Below, one piece after another: positions 43,768 through 53,191 of a stretch of DNA of 64,000 nucleotides (position 1 is its first letter; every line of letters begins with the position of its first letter). Made by a program: the position numbers and the translations under genes. Below the pieces are notes generated by a model. The model did not search any database. It was not told the origin of the DNA and was given only the letters and a program-made list of their open reading frames with translations. The stretch spans positions 1,860,001 to 1,924,000 of the forward strand of contig NZ_AP014635.1 of NCBI RefSeq assembly GCF_001547935.1, in the 5' to 3' direction. Source of the stretch: Vibrio tritonius. GTDB lineage: Bacteria > Pseudomonadota > Gammaproteobacteria > Enterobacterales > Vibrionaceae.

Positions 43768-44511
43768 ATGCAAAATATTAAAGATAAAGTCGTTGTCATC
43801 ACTGGTGCTAGCTCTGGTCTGGGCGAAGCGACCGCGAGATTGCTCGCCGCAGAAGGCGCAAAAGTGGTGCTTGGCGCTCGCCGCGCAGAAAAGCTCGAAG
43901 TTATCGTAAAAGAAATTGTTGATGCTGGCGGCATTGCAACTGCGGTAACTACTGACGTCAAAAACCATGAAGAGGTTAAAAAACTGGTCGACACTGCAGT
44001 AGAAAACTACGGTCGCGTTGATGTTCTTCTTAACAACGCAGGGTTGATGCCACTCGCTCCGTTTGAACGTTTACAAATTGCGGAATGGAACGAGACGATT
44101 GATGTCAATATTAAAGGCGTTCTGAACGGTATTGCTGCCGCGTTGCCACACATGCAAGCGCAAAAATCCGGCCACATCATCAACGTTTCGTCTGTATATG
44201 GTCACATTGTTGCTCAAGGTGCGGGGGTTTACTGCGGTACTAAATGGGCGGTTCGCGCAATTTCAGAAGGTCTTCGTCAAGAGGTGAAACCTTACAACCT
44301 GCGCACCACCATCATCTCTCCTGGAGCTGTCAATACTGAGTTGCTTGAGCATATCAGTCAGAAAGACATCCAAGAAACCGTGAAGAAAATCGTCGGTGAA
44401 TTTGGTCTTTCTCCTGATGCCTTTGCGCGTATGGTGGCGTTTGCGATCTCACAACCTGATGAAGTCGATGTGTCAGAAATCTTATTCCGCCCAACAGCGC
44501 AGCCGGAATAA
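43768..44511 (+). CDS. SDR family oxidoreductase
   Basis: The protein of 247 residues has [18 protein letters not shown] at the start for NADP binding, LLNNAGLMP, the serine in NVSSVYG and YCGTKWA for the YxxxK pair. It matches the common YdfG-like group that reduces hydroxy acids or ketones. RBS AGAGGT. It follows the MFS gene by 128 bp and ends at a strong bidirectional terminator. Confidence 0.9.
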   Translation: MQNIKDKVVVITGASSGLGEATARLLAAEGAKVVLGARRAEKLEVIVKEIVDAGGIATAVTTDVKNHEEVKKLVDTAVENYGRVDVLLNNAGLMPLAPFERLQIAEWNETIDVNIKGVLNGIAAALPHMQAQKSGHIINVSSVYGHIVAQGAGVYCGTKWAVRAISEGLRQEVKPYNLRTTIISPGAVNTELLEHISQKDIQETVKKIVGEFGLSPDAFARMVAFAISQPDEVDVSEILFRPTAQPE

Positions 44512-44562
44512 TAGACATCATTCAATCGCTTAGCTGTTGAATAAATAATCCACTTCAATAAT

Positions 44563-44595
44563 AAAGGGTATCGCCTTGCCCGGGATACCCTTTTC
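44563..44595. terminator. Bidirectional terminator
   Basis: AAAGGGTATC and GGATACCCTTTT form a stem between the convergent SDR and EamA genes. Confidence 0.85.
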
Positions 44596-44612
44596 TCCAG
44601 CAGATACTATGA

Positions 44613-45545
44613 CTAGACCGACTCTGTATTGACACCACGGCGCTGTGTGAAAGAGATCAAACGAGGTAACAGTAAACCACTAAGAACGACTCCAATCCCG
44701 AGTAATTGTATTCCTGTCACGGGTTGACCTAATGCCAAAGAAGTGACAACAGAAAAAATAGGCACCAGATTAAAGAAAACCGAGGCATTTGCAGAGCCCA
44801 TACGTTGAATACCGCTCAACCAAAGTAAATACCCTAGTACGGTCCCAAATAGTCCGATGTAACCCACCTCCAACACGCTGAACATGGATGCCAGCTTTAG
44901 TTCATAGATCGGATGAACAGAAGGTAATGCGAAACAAACCATACCCGTCACTACAGCGCCACTGAACATACCAACGAACGTATAAACACTCGGTAACATC
45001 CAACGGCTAATACTCTGACTGAAATAGGTGTAAATACTCCAAGAAAACATGCCACAGAGTATTAATTGATCACCCCAATTAAACCGAAAGGAACGCAGTG
45101 TTTCAATATGTCCATTCGTGATGGCTATTAAGACCCCCACAAAACTTATTACTAAGCTAACGCATTGAATCTTTGATGGTAATTTACGTACAGCGACACT
45201 GGCAATAACGGAAGTCACTATCGGGCTTAATGCCATAATCAGAGAACCATTGGTTGGGCTGGTATAAGATAAACCAACAAAAACGATGAGGTTGAAGCCA
45301 GCAATACCAGATGCACTGATCGCCACCACCCAAATCCATTGATCGAGCCGCAAGCGTGGTATCGGCGTTCGTACGGCACACAAATATAAAATCAAGCAGG
45401 TAGATGCAATCACAAATCGCCAAAAGACTAAGGTAAACGCACTCATCTCCTCTAATGCGGTTTTACCTATGGGGTAACAACTTCCCCATAAAAAGGTACA
45501 AATAATAAGTGGAACAATGGCTTTCATAATAGAGTTGGAATGCAT
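44613..45545 (-). CDS. EamA/DMT family exporter
   Basis: About 310 residues from the ATG at 45545 (TTGGAG seven bases upstream), with ten membrane helices in two EamA repeats: FLWGSCYPIGKTALEE in the first half and a second unit starting near LILCGMFSWSIYTYFSQ. Drug/metabolite transporters of this type export amino acids or other small metabolites. It runs away from the GNAT gene upstream of it in the same direction. Confidence 0.88.
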   Translation of the reverse strand: MHSNSIMKAIVPLIICTFLWGSCYPIGKTALEEMSAFTLVFWRFVIASTCLILYLCAVRTPIPRLRLDQWIWVVAISASGIAGFNLIVFVGLSYTSPTNGSLIMALSPIVTSVIASVAVRKLPSKIQCVSLVISFVGVLIAITNGHIETLRSFRFNWGDQLILCGMFSWSIYTYFSQSISRWMLPSVYTFVGMFSGAVVTGMVCFALPSVHPIYELKLASMFSVLEVGYIGLFGTVLGYLLWLSGIQRMGSANASVFFNLVPIFSVVTSLALGQPVTGIQLLGIGVVLSGLLLPRLISFTQRRGVNTESV

Positions 45546-45594
45546 GATTACTCCAAGCAACATCAAGGATGAGGGTCGTAAATAGGAATGTTTT

Positions 45595-45629
45595 AATCCC
45601 GATCAATCACTTAATGACTGACCGGGATT
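45595..45629. terminator. Long imperfect inverted repeat
   Basis: The arms of 15 bases (AATCCCGATCAATCA and TGACTGACCGGGATT) match at 13 positions around a CTTAA loop, between the GNAT and EamA genes. It lacks a T run on the minus strand, so it may be a weak terminator or an operator. Confidence 0.5.
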
Positions 45630-45665
45630 TCGCTAAAGAGTGGGTATAAAAATATTTAAAGTTGA

Positions 45666-46382
45666 TCAGTTTGATAAGGTAATTAACTCAGACAACTTCT
45701 TGATTTGATGACAAAACTCATCAAAGTTATTAGGTTCAAGCCATGCTTGATACGCGGATTTAATGGCATCATATTCGCTATCGAGTAATGCAAACCATGC
45801 AGTATCTCTGTTGCGACCTTGAGTAACCTGCAGTTGACGGAAAATACCTTCAAACGTAAAACCAAAGCGTTGTGCGGCGGCTCTTGAAGGTTCATTTAAA
45901 GAATCACATTTCCATTCTAAACGGCGATAGCCCAACTCTTCGAAAACATACTTGGATAACAGCGCCATAACCTCTGTTGAAAGCGGTGTTCGTTGCATGC
46001 GGGGGGAATACACCACATGACCGATTTCGATTACACCATTGGCGGTATCAATACGCATAAGTGATACCGTACCAACCGCTTTGTTAGTCGAACGGTCAAT
46101 CACGGCATAGTGAAAAGGATCGCTTAGCCCTTCCATCGTCAGTAAAAACTCTCGGTACTCATCACTTGAGTGAAATGGGCCATAAGGCAGATAAGTCCAG
46201 TGGCGACCATCGGGACTATCTTGAAATGCTTCATACAGCTCTTCGGCATGTTGAGCAACATTTAAGCGTTCCAAGCGGCAAAAGTGCCCAGATAACGTTG
46301 TTTTTTCTGGCTGCTTTGCTGCCGTCCATCCAGTTAAATCGAAACCAATAGGTTGCTGAAATTCATTAAGTCGTGCAGTCAC
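45666..46382 (-). CDS. GNAT family N-acetyltransferase (RimJ/RimL type)
   Basis: About 238 residues from a GTG at 46382 with AGGAAAG before it; the frame is open to 46448 but that part reads into the divergent promoter. RimJ/L-type GNAT motifs: CRLERLNVAQHAEELYEA, AVIDRSTNKAVGTVSLMRID, IEIGHVVYSP and LGYRRLEWKCDSLNEPSRAAAQRFGFTFEG for acetyl-CoA binding. The acceptor could be a protein N-terminus, a peptide or an antibiotic. It is divergent from a MocR-type regulator. Confidence 0.88.
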   Translation of the reverse strand: MTARLNEFQQPIGFDLTGWTAAKQPEKTTLSGHFCRLERLNVAQHAEELYEAFQDSPDGRHWTYLPYGPFHSSDEYREFLLTMEGLSDPFHYAVIDRSTNKAVGTVSLMRIDTANGVIEIGHVVYSPRMQRTPLSTEVMALLSKYVFEELGYRRLEWKCDSLNEPSRAAAQRFGFTFEGIFRQLQVTQGRNRDTAWFALLDSEYDAIKSAYQAWLEPNNFDEFCHQIKKLSELITLSN

Positions 46383-46465
46383 TTCACTTTCCTGTTTTGT
46401 TGTAACAATGCAACTAACATAGAAAAATACTGGTATGATAAAAAGCACCAGTCAGCGCAAATTTT

Positions 46466-47953
46466 ATGGTACCACCTATGATTGATATTACCGGCGTTCT
46501 CGACCCTAATGCTAAAACCTCATCGGGTGACAAGATCTCCCTACATAAACAATTAGTCGAGCGATTACAGCAGGCGATTTTATCGGGAAGGTTACCCGCA
46601 GACACAAGGCTCAGTTCTTCACGCACTTTGGCTACCGAGCTTGGGGTGTCGCGTAATACTGTTGTTCTTGCTTACGAACATTTAGCCGCCGAGGGCTATA
46701 TTATTGCCGACCAGCAAGGCACAAAAGTTGCCAGTTTAAGCGCGCAATCTGCTCGCATACGTTCGGTGAAAAAGGCCCAAACAACACCAGTAACCCTCGC
46801 TAAGCGGTGGCATAATTTAGCAGATTCAAAACCCACTTCAGATATAAAACAGGCCTCTCTTACTCCGGGAATGCCAGCGCTTGATCATTTTCCCATTGCC
46901 GCTTGGCGTCGCTCGTTGGAACGAACGACCAAACAACTTCATCGCCAATCACTATTGAGTCATGAGCCACTTGGGGTTCCAGCGTTAAAGCAGTCAATTG
47001 CCAATCATCTGCACATTGCACGAGGAGTAAAATGCGAACCCAACCAAATCGTGATAACGGCCGGAGCACAACAAGCGCTTGATCTCTGCCTTGCTTTAAT
47101 CACAAATCCAGAAGAGACGGTTTGGATTGAAGACCCATGCTATTTTGGAGCTAAATCGGCACTTAACATTCGCGGTTTAACTGTCGTCTCAATCCCAGTG
47201 GATAAAGAGGGAATTGATGCAGTTAACGCAACACAGGCCACCCACACTCACCCACCGAAATTGATATTTACCACCCCGGCTCATCAATACCCAACTGGGG
47301 CGGTACTCTCCGTTGCGCGGCGTTTAGCACTTATTGAATATGCTCAGAAAATAGGGGCATGGATCATCGAAGATGATTACGATGGCGACTTTCGTCATTT
47401 CGGCTCTCCTATTGCCAGTATGCAAGGGTTAATCGAAGATGCGCCTGTCATCTACATTGGGTCGTTTAGTAAAACCCTATTTCCTGCATTAAGAATCGGT
47501 TTTATGGTGCTACCGAAAAACCTCATGAATCAAGCCAGCCCCATATTGGAAACCATGTTAAGCAGCGGTAATCAACTTCAACAACTGGCGTTGGCGGACT
47601 TTATGACATCCGGTGAGTTTGGTCGCCATTTAGGACGGATGAGACGGGTTTATCGAGAGCGGCAGAAAGTATTAAAAGCCGCGCTTGTCCAATACTTCCC
47701 TCGTGACTGGATTCTTGGTGGCAGCGCCGGCATGCATCTTACTCTAACGCTTTCAGCAGATTTAAACGACAAATCCATAGCAGAGGAGGCAAATCGACAA
47801 GGCATTGGCGTGACAGCCCTATCGATCTACTACAGCAACACGCCCGCAAAACGTCATGGGCTGGTTATCGGTTATGGCTACACAGATAAAGAGAAGATCA
47901 TTCAATCTATAGCCACACTTGCCAAAATAATCCAAGCTCACAGCAGTCATTAG
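46466..47953 (+). CDS. MocR/PdxR-type regulator (GntR helix-turn-helix plus aminotransferase domain)
   Basis: The protein of 495 residues (a second ATG at 46478 is possible) has an N-terminal GntR winged helix (LHKQLVERLQQAILSGRLPADTRLSSSRTLA, SRNTVVLAYEHL) and a fold-type I aminotransferase domain, with IIEDDYDGDFRH and the PLP lysine in GSFSKTLFPALRIG. MocR proteins use PLP or a PLP-amino acid adduct as effector. Candidate targets are the divergent GNAT gene and perhaps the EamA gene after it. The inverted repeat ACTGGT (46429) with ACCAGT (46447) lies in the shared promoter region. Confidence 0.9.
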   Translation: MVPPMIDITGVLDPNAKTSSGDKISLHKQLVERLQQAILSGRLPADTRLSSSRTLATELGVSRNTVVLAYEHLAAEGYIIADQQGTKVASLSAQSARIRSVKKAQTTPVTLAKRWHNLADSKPTSDIKQASLTPGMPALDHFPIAAWRRSLERTTKQLHRQSLLSHEPLGVPALKQSIANHLHIARGVKCEPNQIVITAGAQQALDLCLALITNPEETVWIEDPCYFGAKSALNIRGLTVVSIPVDKEGIDAVNATQATHTHPPKLIFTTPAHQYPTGAVLSVARRLALIEYAQKIGAWIIEDDYDGDFRHFGSPIASMQGLIEDAPVIYIGSFSKTLFPALRIGFMVLPKNLMNQASPILETMLSSGNQLQQLALADFMTSGEFGRHLGRMRRVYRERQKVLKAALVQYFPRDWILGGSAGMHLTLTLSADLNDKSIAEEANRQGIGVTALSIYYSNTPAKRHGLVIGYGYTDKEKIIQSIATLAKIIQAHSSH

Positions 47954-47970
47954 GCTATGAGCCTAATGAC
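47946..47970. terminator. Hairpin overlapping the MocR stop codon
   Basis: GTCATTAGGC and GCCTAATGAC form a perfect 10-bp stem around TATGA, between convergent genes. The stop codon of the MocR gene lies inside the left arm. Confidence 0.65.
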
Positions 47971-47973
47971 TTG

Positions 47974-48609
47974 TTAACAAGAGCTTACCCCCGGAGCTTT
48001 CGCTAGATAGGTATCGCTCTCAATTTGGTCAAACATAAATTTGGCAAGATCTAAGCGACTAAGCGCAAGTTGATGACGAGTTTTGCCATACACGCCGACA
48101 TTAATGCCTTTTGAATCACTTCGGTTAGTTAAGAAACCCGCTCTCACCATTGTCCAATCACGATCGGATTGGCGAATCACCTGCGCTAGTGCCACGATAT
48201 CTTGGTAAATACTCGGCATTAGGTACTTAATCAAAATGGCTGGCAGACGAATCTTCATATCATAGCGATCATCAGGGTCAGCAGCTGTCCCAGTCGAAAC
48301 GGCAATCAAACGCCTCACCTGAGCTTGCGCCATGATGTCTATCATAGCTTGCGTTGCATGAGCAATCGGCTCACCTTTCGGATGAGGAAATTGCGTTGGA
48401 CCCAGCGCTGACAGCACAGCATCCGCGCCGTTAATCGCTTCATACAGATCAATAGCATCAGTGAAATCGCCGCGTACAATACGCACATTTTCGTAATCAA
48501 AGCTACTGGACTGGCGCGCAAATACCGTGATCTCATGGCCTCGCTTCAATCCTTCTTCAATAAGATAAGGACCCGTTTTGCCAGTCGCCCCAAACAACGT
48601 AATTTTCAT
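47974..48609 (-). CDS. NAD(P)-binding atypical SDR (NmrA/NAD(P)H-binding type)
   Basis: About 211 residues from the ATG at 48609. The start MKITLFGATGKTGPYLIEEGLKRG is the atypical SDR cofactor motif GxxGxxG, followed by VRIVRGDFTDA and ADAVLSALGPTQ and WTMVRAGFLTN. Such proteins act as flavin or quinone reductases (SDR_a5) or redox sensors. It follows the SDR gene by 66 bp on the same strand. Confidence 0.87.
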   Translation of the reverse strand: MKITLFGATGKTGPYLIEEGLKRGHEITVFARQSSSFDYENVRIVRGDFTDAIDLYEAINGADAVLSALGPTQFPHPKGEPIAHATQAMIDIMAQAQVRRLIAVSTGTAADPDDRYDMKIRLPAILIKYLMPSIYQDIVALAQVIRQSDRDWTMVRAGFLTNRSDSKGINVGVYGKTRHQLALSRLDLAKFMFDQIESDTYLAKAPGVSSC

Positions 48610-48642
48610 AAAACATTCCAATAATCAGAGTTATGGGTTTAG

Positions 48643-48665
48643 GGAGCCCGAAAATTTTGGGCTCC
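48643..48665 (-). terminator. Hairpin between two SDR-type genes
   Basis: GGAGCCC and GGGCTCC pair around a 9-base A/T-rich loop. No T run follows on the minus strand, so it may only reduce transcription into the next gene. Confidence 0.5.
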
Positions 48666-48674
48666 TGGGCATGG

Positions 48675-49418
48675 TTATCGAGCACTATCTATGAGCAAGC
48701 CACCATCCGGTGTCATACTGTATCCGGTCATATACTGTGAATCTTGGCTCGCTAAGAATAGCACCACAGGTGCGATGTCTTCCTCGGGTGAACCATAGCG
48801 TCCTAACGGGCAAGCAGGCGGCGGAAGCTCTACATCATCGCCCCATGTTTTGGCAACTGGCATCATATTATTCACGGTGATGTTATCTACCGCCCATTCA
48901 CGAGCAGCGGTACGAGTTAACGCTCGCACTGCTTCTTTAGCCATGTTGTAAGGAGCATACCCTGTTAATCCAGTGACGCCAGCCATCGACCCAAAGTTGA
49001 TTACTCGACCCGAACCACTCTTTTTCAAATGCGGGTAAGCGGCCTGCATCCAACGTAAATAGGCAATTGGACCGATTTCAAAATTACGTTGTAACTGCTC
49101 AACCGAAAGTTCAAGCACGGAAGAAAATGGCGCAGAGGGATCAAACGCATTGTTCACAAGAATGTCGATGCCACCAAAGGTATCAACCACTTGTTGTATT
49201 GCGACCTGGGTTTGAGTTAGGTCGCTAATATCGCAGGCAATTGCCAGAGCTTGACCACCTTCTGCTGCAATTTCGTTTACTACTGCATCGACATTGTGTT
49301 GAGAACGAGAAACTACAGCTACTAACGCTCCTTCAGCTGCAAACAGTTTGGCCGTTGCACGACCAATGCCCTTGCTACCACCCGTGACAATGGCTACTTT
49401 TCCAATTAATCTATTCAT
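48675..49418 (-). CDS. SDR family oxidoreductase
   Basis: The protein of 247 residues shows VTGGSKGIGRATAKLFAAEGA, ILVNNAFDPS, and the YxxxK in YNMAKEAVRAL. The tail TGYSMTPDGGLLID is typical of FabG-like SDRs. The start overlaps the end of the DoxX-like gene by 8 bp, so it is translationally coupled. Substrate unknown. Confidence 0.9.
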   Translation of the reverse strand: MNRLIGKVAIVTGGSKGIGRATAKLFAAEGALVAVVSRSQHNVDAVVNEIAAEGGQALAIACDISDLTQTQVAIQQVVDTFGGIDILVNNAFDPSAPFSSVLELSVEQLQRNFEIGPIAYLRWMQAAYPHLKKSGSGRVINFGSMAGVTGLTGYAPYNMAKEAVRALTRTAAREWAVDNITVNNMMPVAKTWGDDVELPPPACPLGRYGSPEEDIAPVVLFLASQDSQYMTGYSMTPDGGLLIDSAR

Positions 49419-49830
49419 GATTTTTTCCTACAGTTTCAGTAATGAAAGAGGCCCCAGCACTATTGGCTGACGGTAAGTTTCGTGCCGCATTCTGGGTCGT
49501 AAATGACGCCGCAATAAGCAGAACGCCCACTATGGCTGGTAACGCTTCTTTGGGCTTTTTCACCCCCCAATGCGCTCCAATGGCTAACATCAAATGCAAT
49601 GTCATCGCCGCATAAGTGAAATCGGTTAAGCTGGCGTTAAACCGAGAAATCACCACGATCACGGCTAACGTCTTACAAAAGATCAAAGGTTTTACTAAAT
49701 AACTCGGATAACCAAACGCCGTGAACTGCTCCTTTACCCAATTGGTTTTTATTGTGTAAAGGGTTGCTGATGCTAAATACAGCAATGAGAGCAAGGTGGT
49801 GCTTATCCAATAGGTGTATATCGTGGTCAT
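49411..49830 (-). CDS. DoxX-like small membrane protein
   Basis: About 139 residues from the ATG at 49830 (AAGGCG upstream), with four membrane helices (TTLLSLLYLASATLY, IFCKTLAVIVVIS, FTYAAMTLHLMLAIGAHWG, AIVGVLLIAASF). It matches DoxX-like proteins, whose second and third helices carry such H-x3-A patterns. It is first in an operon with an SDR and divergent from an HxlR regulator, a common arrangement for quinone or electrophile stress modules. Confidence 0.82.
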   Translation of the reverse strand: MTTIYTYWISTTLLSLLYLASATLYTIKTNWVKEQFTAFGYPSYLVKPLIFCKTLAVIVVISRFNASLTDFTYAAMTLHLMLAIGAHWGVKKPKEALPAIVGVLLIAASFTTQNAARNLPSANSAGASFITETVGKNHE

Positions 49831-49924
49831 AAATCGCCTTAAGTTGTTCGACTTTGCAGCGATAATGTTATGTAATAGAAAAATTAACAAGTAGGATGAA
49901 TTTCAATGGGTTGGTATTATTTAT

Positions 49925-50299
49925 ATGACTAATGAACAAAATCAACGCAATATGCACGAAGAAATGCGCAGAGCATTTTCGCTGTTATCGGGAAAGTGGA
50001 AGCTGGAGATTATGTGGCTGCTCAATCAACGCATTTATCGCTTTGGTGAACTACGTAAAGCGATCCCTGGGATAACTCAGCACATGTTGACAACTCAGCT
50101 TAGGGAATTGGAAGCCGATGGTTTGGTTTCTCGTACCATCTATCCTGAGGTACCACCACGAGTCGAATATGAGATTACCGACAAAGCGCGCGGCTTAGGG
50201 CCAACGATGGAAGCATTGACCAAATGGTGGGAACAATACGGTGATTCATTGCCACTGAGAAATGAAACCAGAGGACGTAAGCCGAACCAAAATAAGTAG
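49925..50299 (+). CDS. HxlR family transcriptional regulator
   Basis: The protein of 124 residues has the HxlR winged helix: LLSGKWKLEIMWLLNQRIYRFGEL, then PGITQHMLTTQLRELEADGLVSRT and PPRVEYEITDKARGL. HxlR proteins sense reactive carbonyls or quinones, often through a cysteine, but no cysteine is present here, so sensing must differ. It likely controls the divergent DoxX-SDR-SDR operon. Confidence 0.9.
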   Translation: MTNEQNQRNMHEEMRRAFSLLSGKWKLEIMWLLNQRIYRFGELRKAIPGITQHMLTTQLRELEADGLVSRTIYPEVPPRVEYEITDKARGLGPTMEALTKWWEQYGDSLPLRNETRGRKPNQNK

Positions 50300-50340
50300 G
50301 CTTGAATAGAAAAGGAACGATACAGGTAAAAACGCTTCCC

Positions 50341-50787
50341 CTACTCAACATCAACCACGGTTCGTCCATCGGTTAAACGCTCTTCAATACCAGCACCTTT
50401 GAGTTGCATGCCTAGTGGCGATTGGGGCGTAACAACCACCATCTTGCCATCGCTTAGTTTAGTACCACCGCAATCGGGCAAGAGCCAATACATGGAATTG
50501 TCATCGAGGGTAATAATTGCTCCAATGGCAATTTCATCCTCTTCGGTAAAATCTCGTAATACCAATGACTTGATACGCGCGATGATCGCATCGCATTCGG
50601 CGACTCGCTGCGACTGCCCATGGGCAAGATACGCCGCTTCTAAACCCACGGTATCGTATTGCGTTTCCGGTTTACTTTGCTCGTGAGTGGCTAAATCATG
50701 GGCACTGCTTGCCGCATCAAAGGCAATTTGGCGCTGCGCCGCGAGAAGTTCGAGAAGTTGCTGACGTAACAAAGTTTTATCTATCAT
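50341..50787 (-). CDS. GreA/GreB C-terminal domain protein
   Basis: The protein of 148 residues has a helical N-terminus with QRQIAFDAASSAHDLATHEQSK and a C-terminal GreA/GreB-like FKBP-type domain (LGAIITLDDNSMYWLLPDCGGTKL and VVTPQSPLGMQLKGAGIEE). The usual acidic tip of the Gre coiled coil is not obvious, so it may bind RNA polymerase without inducing cleavage, as Rnk-like proteins do. It is a single gene. Confidence 0.8.
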   Translation of the reverse strand: MIDKTLLRQQLLELLAAQRQIAFDAASSAHDLATHEQSKPETQYDTVGLEAAYLAHGQSQRVAECDAIIARIKSLVLRDFTEEDEIAIGAIITLDDNSMYWLLPDCGGTKLSDGKMVVVTPQSPLGMQLKGAGIEERLTDGRTVVDVE

Positions 50788-50912
50788 GACGCTGTCGTAT
50801 TACCCATTGAAAAATCGCGAAGGAGTCTATCATAGTTCACCAAACTGGCGCGAATGCTGAGCTTCATTAACACCATCACCCACAACGTCTCAGCACTCTA
50901 CCAACTCTCTTT

Positions 50913-51782
50913 TCAAAAGAACCCAATCGGCAAATAAAAGTCGAGTTCAAACTGCTCATTTTCATCCAGAAAGTGATTTTTATGATACTGCACATAAGCG
51001 GGTGTCGAACGTAACTTAAAACCAGATTTGGGTAACCAATCTTCAAGTATGGCGCTCAGTTGCGGTAAAAGCTCACCATAAATGCCACGCAGTCGAAAAA
51101 CCGCGTGTAATCCACCGGGGATAACAAATTGGTTCACGACTCCACGTAACGAAATGGGTCTATCGATTTCGATGCAAGCCACATAACGGCAATTGTCCAA
51201 CGCAACCCAAGCGGGATTGGAATGGTGCAGCCCATATTGAATGGAAAAATCACGCCCTTCACTCATAGCCCACGCCTTCAGTAACAACCATGCATGGGCG
51301 ATGGAACGGTTATAGCCAGTGTGGCGAACATACGCCGAGGTACGACTTGGCACTTCCACAATTTTGGGATTAGGCAGGAGACGATTTGCGACGCGTTGAT
51401 ATCCATTGGCAATCTCTGGGTCTTTTAGATAGGGCTTTTCACCCATCTGTAAATCGTGTTTACGCCAATCGCGCGGCGACATCGCAAACACACTTTTAAA
51501 CGCGCGATTAAATGAGGAGGCTGAGCTAAATCCGCACTTATTGACGATATCGATCACGGGGGTATGTGGGTCAAACATCAACTGGTTCGCTGCATATTCC
51601 ATCCGAATGCGCCGAATGTATTGGTTAACCGATTCGCCAACAACCTGTTGAAAAGTGCGATGAAAATGCTGCTCTGAATAAGAGGCGACATTAGCTAACA
51701 CGCGCGCCGTTAAATCTCGACTGATGTCTTGATGGATATAAAACAGCACGTCGTTTATCCGTGACTGTTGGAGCTTGTTCAT
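50913..51782 (-). CDS. AraC family regulator with GyrI-like domain
   Basis: The protein of 289 residues has two helix-turn-helix motifs at the N-terminus (LTARVLANVASYSEQHFHRTFQQVVGESV and VIDIVNKCGFSSASSFNRAFKSVFAMSPRDWR) and a C-terminal effector domain of the GyrI/SOUL type (KIVEVPSRTSAYVRHTGY). This layout matches Rob-like drug-sensing regulators. It is divergent from the aminotransferase gene, 113 bp away. Confidence 0.9.
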   Translation of the reverse strand: MNKLQQSRINDVLFYIHQDISRDLTARVLANVASYSEQHFHRTFQQVVGESVNQYIRRIRMEYAANQLMFDPHTPVIDIVNKCGFSSASSFNRAFKSVFAMSPRDWRKHDLQMGEKPYLKDPEIANGYQRVANRLLPNPKIVEVPSRTSAYVRHTGYNRSIAHAWLLLKAWAMSEGRDFSIQYGLHHSNPAWVALDNCRYVACIEIDRPISLRGVVNQFVIPGGLHAVFRLRGIYGELLPQLSAILEDWLPKSGFKLRSTPAYVQYHKNHFLDENEQFELDFYLPIGFF

Positions 51783-51895
51783 TATTCACACCAAATAGCA
51801 TAAATGGACATGTTAGTGAGCATATATGGACCGACTTGGTTTGCCAATAGTCATTACTATGACAAAACCATCCACATTCACCATTTGAGAGTTTT

Positions 51896-53065
51896 ATGGA
51901 AATTGCACAAGCGGTTCAACAGATACAGCCCTCTTATATAAGAGAAATCCTCGCAGCAGCCAGCGATAAAAAGGTGATTTCATTGGCAGGCGGATTGCCC
52001 GACGAACAGACTTTTCCCCTTCATCTGATGAAGCCCACCATTGATGCTTTAACTACCCTGCGCGATGTCTTTCAATATGGGCCGACTGCGGGCTATCCAC
52101 CACTTATCGAATACTTAACGGCGGCGTATCAACTGCCAGACACACATCAAGTGATCACCTGTACCGGTTCGCAGCAAGGATTAGATCTCATCGCGCGTGC
52201 TTACGTTAATCCCAACGATACCGTGGCCATGGAAGCGCCGTGCTATCTAGGAGCCATGCAAGTATTTGGCCTAGCCCAAGCCAATTTAGTTACTGTATCG
52301 CAAGATAGATGGGGTCCTAACATTGAGGAGTTAGAGCTCTGTTTTAAAACCGCAGCACCAAAGATGTTCTATGCGGTGCCTGATTTTCACAACCCAACCG
52401 GGGTAAGTTGGTCGCTGGAAAGACGCCAGCAAGTGGCAAAGCTGTGTAACCAATATCAGGTTGTGTTCATTGAAGATGCCCCTTATCGAGAGCTACGTTT
52501 TGCTGGCACACCTCTTCCTTTAGTTTCTGATTTTTGTCCAGATCTCTCGATTGTCTTACGTTCCATGTCGAAAGTGGCTTCACCTGGCCTGCGCTTTGGC
52601 ACAGTCAGTGGTAAAAGAAGTTACATCGCGCCACTGATTAAAGTAAAACAAGGAGCTGATTTGCACTCTAGCCTGCCAGTGCAAGCCATCATTTTGGGGT
52701 TATTACAACACCCAGAATTTGCCGACCATATTGGCAAAATTCGCGAGTTATACCGTTCTCGCTATGACACGTTGTTTGAGGCGCTGCAAACGTATTTGCC
52801 ACAAGGATGCCACGTTAACGCGACAGAAGGCGGAATGTTTGTGTGGGTCACCCTACCGCAATGCGATACTTTTGCCTTGGCGAAAACCTTACTCGCGAAT
52901 CAAGTGGCCGTCGTACCCAGCCCGGTGTTTTATCCACCGTCGAGCCAAGCACCATCGGCGCTGCGCCTTAATTTTACCAATGCCAATCCAGAGGAGCTAG
53001 TCACCGCAGTACAGAGGATTGCTGAAGTGTTGGATAAGACAACATTTCCCTTTGCCATCTACTGA
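51896..53065 (+). CDS. PLP-dependent aminotransferase (LysN/2-aminoadipate type)
   Basis: The protein of 389 residues is a fold-type I aminotransferase: ISLAGGLPDEQTFP, YGPTAGYPPLIEYL, GSQQGLDLIARAY, PDFHNPTGVSW, EDAPYRELRF and the PLP lysine in SMSKVASPGLRFG. The arrangement matches LysN and MocR-derived aminotransferases with broad specificity for aromatic or 2-aminoadipate substrates. It has no GntR domain. Confidence 0.9.
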   Translation: MEIAQAVQQIQPSYIREILAAASDKKVISLAGGLPDEQTFPLHLMKPTIDALTTLRDVFQYGPTAGYPPLIEYLTAAYQLPDTHQVITCTGSQQGLDLIARAYVNPNDTVAMEAPCYLGAMQVFGLAQANLVTVSQDRWGPNIEELELCFKTAAPKMFYAVPDFHNPTGVSWSLERRQQVAKLCNQYQVVFIEDAPYRELRFAGTPLPLVSDFCPDLSIVLRSMSKVASPGLRFGTVSGKRSYIAPLIKVKQGADLHSSLPVQAIILGLLQHPEFADHIGKIRELYRSRYDTLFEALQTYLPQGCHVNATEGGMFVWVTLPQCDTFALAKTLLANQVAVVPSPVFYPPSSQAPSALRLNFTNANPEELVTAVQRIAEVLDKTTFPFAIY

Positions 53066-53124
53066 AAATCCAACAGGTCTTAACCATGCGTTATTTTATA
53101 TAATGATTTGAATTTTATAGAGAA

Positions 53125-53153
53125 TAAAAGAGCCTAAAAAAACATAGGCCCTA
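53125..53153 (-). terminator. Terminator of the glycerate operon
   Basis: On the minus strand AGGGCCTA pairs with TAGGCTCT (one G:U) around a T-rich loop, followed by TTTTATT. Confidence 0.65.
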
Positions 53154-53191
53154 CGTAGAAACAAAAAACGGTAAGGATCGTGTTGCTGCAT